DNA of 64,000 bases, from contig OZ024900.1 in assembly GCA_964017195.1 (NCBI GenBank), forward strand, positions 31,202,641 to 31,266,640. Direction: 5' to 3'. Both the position numbers and the translations under genes were made by a program. Within the stretch, counting starts at the first letter, position 1; each line of letters opens with the position of its first letter. The DNA comes from Siderastrea radians. Its lineage: Eukaryota > Cnidaria > Anthozoa > Scleractinia > Rhizangiidae. The notes under the pieces were generated by a model. The model was given only the letters and a program-made list of their open reading frames with translations, made no database searches and was not told the DNA's origin. Positions 61,300 to 64,000 of the stretch are shown one piece after another.

Positions 61300-61510
61300 T
61301 TAACCCTTTAAGCCCTGATATAAAAATGCATATTCTCCTTACTGTTCTCCATACATTTCTAATGGAACTAGAAGGGGAATATGTCTAGAAATGAAAACAT
61401 CTCATCCTTGGTGATCACTTTCTTTACTCTCATCACTTGAATGTTTGAACAGGTAGTGATAATGTAAAGAGAAATTTCATTTTCATCACTGTTAAGGCTA
61501 AAAGGGTTAA
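61300..61510 (+). mobile_element. TTAA-flanked MITE, family A, copy B of duplication
   Basis: TTAA at 61300-61303 and 61507-61510, the counterpart of 53399-53606. The ends CCCTTTAAGCCCTGATAT and GGCTAAAAGGG are inverted. Confidence 0.85.
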
Positions 61511-61855
61511 TGAGATACAGGAGTGCTGATTTACTGTCAGTTAGTCTGACGAAACAAAAATGGGGGTCGGGTATGACAAAATGTTAATTTTCTTTAATAC
61601 TCTTAACGTCACAGTTCAAGGCAATACTGTGAGCATATTTCATGACAATTTACTTGTACTCAAGGTGCATTTTTATTCATCTGCAAAATGATAGCTGAAA
61701 AGATTTTTCGGAGCATCGTGTCTGACGACACGGTTGGGATTCTCTGGCATCACAAATTTCCGTTGACCGTTGTCCCATGACCGACTGGTGCTTGCAGCAC
61801 TGTAAAGCCGACGGAGTTTAAAATTTTCATTTCTATCACAAATGATCGTCTTCGC

Positions 61856-61957
<102 letters not shown>

Positions 61958-62372
61958 TATCTTCGTCGTCTTCGTTATCGTCGCCATCGTCGTCGTCATC
62001 ATCGTTGTCAACATCACTTTTCTTTTATTTAATTCAACAAATTACATGTTGAATTTACATTGTTGGATATTAGCTACTCTATAAATAAATTCAGTTCAAA
62101 TATAAGTCTACTGAAAGGAGCTGTGTCAAGAGATTTAGCCAAATTCAGCCACTAGGACATGGCCACCAAATTAAGCGAAACATAAAAATAGCCGCTTAAA
62201 ACATTGTTAAATAACAAGGCACATACAAAAGAAGGCACGGATGGGCCAAATTGAAGAAGATTAACACGGTTTGCAGTTGGTGCTTTTGAAAAACTGTTAG
62301 GCTGAACAGTTTTCAAAGTTTATCTCTGTTGTTTGTAAATTCAAATACAACGCTCGGGATACATACTTGTTT

Positions 62373-62735
62373 AAATGTAAAGAAGATCCTCGCAGTTATT
62401 AACGCAACTTATGCAGTTGCGAAAAGAAAGCCTGAAAAAATCAGGCTTGCCGGGATTCGAACCCTGACCTCTGCGATACCGGTGCAGCGCTCTAACCAAT
62501 TGAGCTAACAAGCCAACTGGGAGCTGGTCATTAAATTGGTTCGTAATATACCCGGGAAAGATGAAGATGAAATTATGAATATATGAAATTCATATATTTG
62601 AACTGCGGAATGAAGAAATAAATGTAAAGAAGATCCTCGCAGTTATTAACGCAACTTATGCAGTTGCGAAAAGAAAGCCTGAAAAAATCAGGCTTGCCGG
62701 CAAGGCTGAGCCTGATCAGGCAAGCCTGACATGAA
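62373..62735. repeat. tRNA-like tandem module, 247-bp unit, about 1.4 copies, only in copy B
   Basis: An 81-bp segment starting AAATGTAAAGAAGATCCTCG and ending GGCTTGCCGG occurs at 62373-62453 and again at 62620-62700, a step of 247 bp. The full unit contains the tRNA-like sequence at 62444-62514. The second unit is cut off just inside the tRNA-like part. It replaces the left end of the TIR element present in copy A. Confidence 0.8.
62444..62514 (-). tRNA. tRNA-Thr(GGT)-like sequence, probably a pseudogene or SINE-type repeat
   Basis: The minus strand folds as a cloverleaf: acceptor GGCTTGT with CAAGCC, D stem GCTC/GAGC, anticodon arm CTGCA-CCGGTAT-CGCAG with GGT at the anticodon positions, and T arm CAGGG-TTCGAAT-CCCGG. 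A-box (TAGCTCAATTGG) and B-box (GGTTCGAATCC) promoter elements look intact. Against function: C instead of T at position 33, mismatches in the anticodon and T stems, a total of 71 nt with one acceptor base short, and location in a tandem repeat. Confidence 0.6.
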
Positions 62736-62869
62736 AAGGAGAAAATAAAAAGTTTGCAGACAAGTTGATACATAGTTTGATTTAGAGAAGTAAATTTAGT
62801 CCTATTTGTTAAAATGCAAGATAGCAACGCAACAAAATGATTTGTATGGATTCATCAACTGGTTTGACA

Positions 62870-62997
62870 TGGTAAATTAGCTACCACAAACTAATTCAAA
62901 AGTTGACATTTTGAGTGTTAGCTATTCATTAGAGCAAATGAGCTATTTAACACTCAAACATCAGTTTTGTCATTTCTTTCCGGTGGCTAATTTACCA
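62870..62997. repeat. Hairpin (inverted repeat of about 55 bp), copy B
   Basis: This is an essentially unchanged counterpart of the 54641-54768 hairpin. Confidence 0.75.
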
Positions 62998-64000
62998 AAT
63001 CGGCTTGGTTGATAAACCCCAATTTGTGTTTTTTACTTTTCCACCAACAAATTACCACAGTTTCTTAAAATCAGTAACTAACTCCTTTATTAAAAATAAT
63101 CTCTTCAGAGGACCTTGAAAGCATTAAATGTTAAAGTTAGGTTATTGTATTAATCGTTTCTTCAACAAGAACTTTTTGTAATTGGATAGCTGTAATCCGA
63201 CAGCTACGTTGCGCACGCGTCAATCAGGTGCACTGAAATGGGTTCTTTTTATAGCTGTTTCTCCACTGCTTGCAAAACTGATAATTAAAAATATATCCCT
63301 GAAGGGCACATAGATTTTCTTATCTCGCATTTTGTTAGAGATAGGATTAACTGGACTTCGTATTGTACAATTCGGGGTAATCGTGCTCGTAATTTCAAAT
63401 CGTCCTCGCGCTACGCGCTCGGCTGATTTAAAGTAACTCGCCCACTTACTCCCTGAATTGTGCTCCACTGAGTCCAATTACCACTACTTATCAAGAACTC
63501 TTCGAAGTGCAATGAAACTCTAACTAAGAAAAAAGATTAACTTAAATTCCTGAGTTGCATGTATTCACTAATAGTCACACTACTGGCTTTTCAACAGGGT
63601 CCTAGGCTGGTTTGATGATGACATTTAATAAATCATCACTTAAACAGCAAGCAGTCTCCTGTTTTCCACTTGCATGAAGAAGGCAAATTGGATCCAGTCT
63701 TGTATAAACTACAAAATAAAGCGCAAGTGTAAGCAAGCACTGTTTCATTTGGCTCCTCAATCCTCTCTAGGATCAGGGGAGAAAAGGCCGCTGGTGCAGT
63801 TCTATATTATTTCTTGCAATTACGTTCACATTTTAATGTTTCAGTATACTTTGATGTGAGATTTTCAATTTTTTTAGGAAACGAAACAAGCCATGGTGTA
63901 GTTATACTTTTATAAGTTAGAGACATAAAGACACGGCATTCATGGAAAGCAGTTTTAGGCAGTAATGTTTAGATTAGTATTTTTACTACATAAGATTACC

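Overview
This window looks like nuclear DNA of an animal, most likely a cnidarian and probably an anthozoan such as a coral. The evidence is an AT-rich background, a large share of intergenic DNA, a metazoan-type transcription factor gene with a spliced acceptor site, and many short non-autonomous transposons and tRNA-derived repeats. The species is inferred from repeat style and is not proven. No bacterial, organellar or viral gene organisation is visible. Nearly all short open frames are chance frames or lie in repeats.

Only one host protein-coding gene can be supported: the last exon of an Sp-family zinc-finger transcription factor of the Sp6-9 group (Sp8/Sp9/buttonhead-like), on the minus strand at 36255-37457. 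The exon begins at a clean splice acceptor, so the start codon lies in an upstream exon that I could not locate. About 14 kb around it (roughly 32.0-45.9 kb) carries none of the repeat families that crowd the rest of the window.

Regions in order. 1-5.2 kb is non-coding with no recognised repeat. 5.2-18.4 kb is intergenic and holds TTAA-flanked MITEs and blocks of a 106-bp tandem repeat in both orientations. 19.5-20.5 kb is a TGAC-rich microsatellite split by the 3' end of a LINE. 20.5-22.3 kb is a cluster of short inverted-repeat elements. 25-27.7 kb holds several MITEs. 28.8-32.0 kb holds three large blocks of the 106-bp repeat, the last one inverted. 32-46 kb is the Sp gene and its repeat-poor surroundings. 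45.9-47.0 kb holds more 106-bp repeats and a second satellite-bearing MITE. From 47403 to the end lies a head-to-tail tandem duplication with a unit of about 9.2 kb: copy A 47403-56618, and copy B from 56619 past the window end.

The two duplicated copies form a natural comparison. Shared insertions predate the duplication: a foldback element with 11-bp target-site duplications, a LINE tail inside the 106-bp array, and a purine-rich foldback. Differences postdate it: a twin-primed LINE insertion only in A, two 106-bp units fewer in B, a tRNA-like tandem module only in B, and an ATC expansion only in B. The most interesting signal is a TTAA-flanked, piggyBac-like MITE whose interior matches one unit of the dispersed 106-bp satellite, which suggests how that satellite arose and spread.
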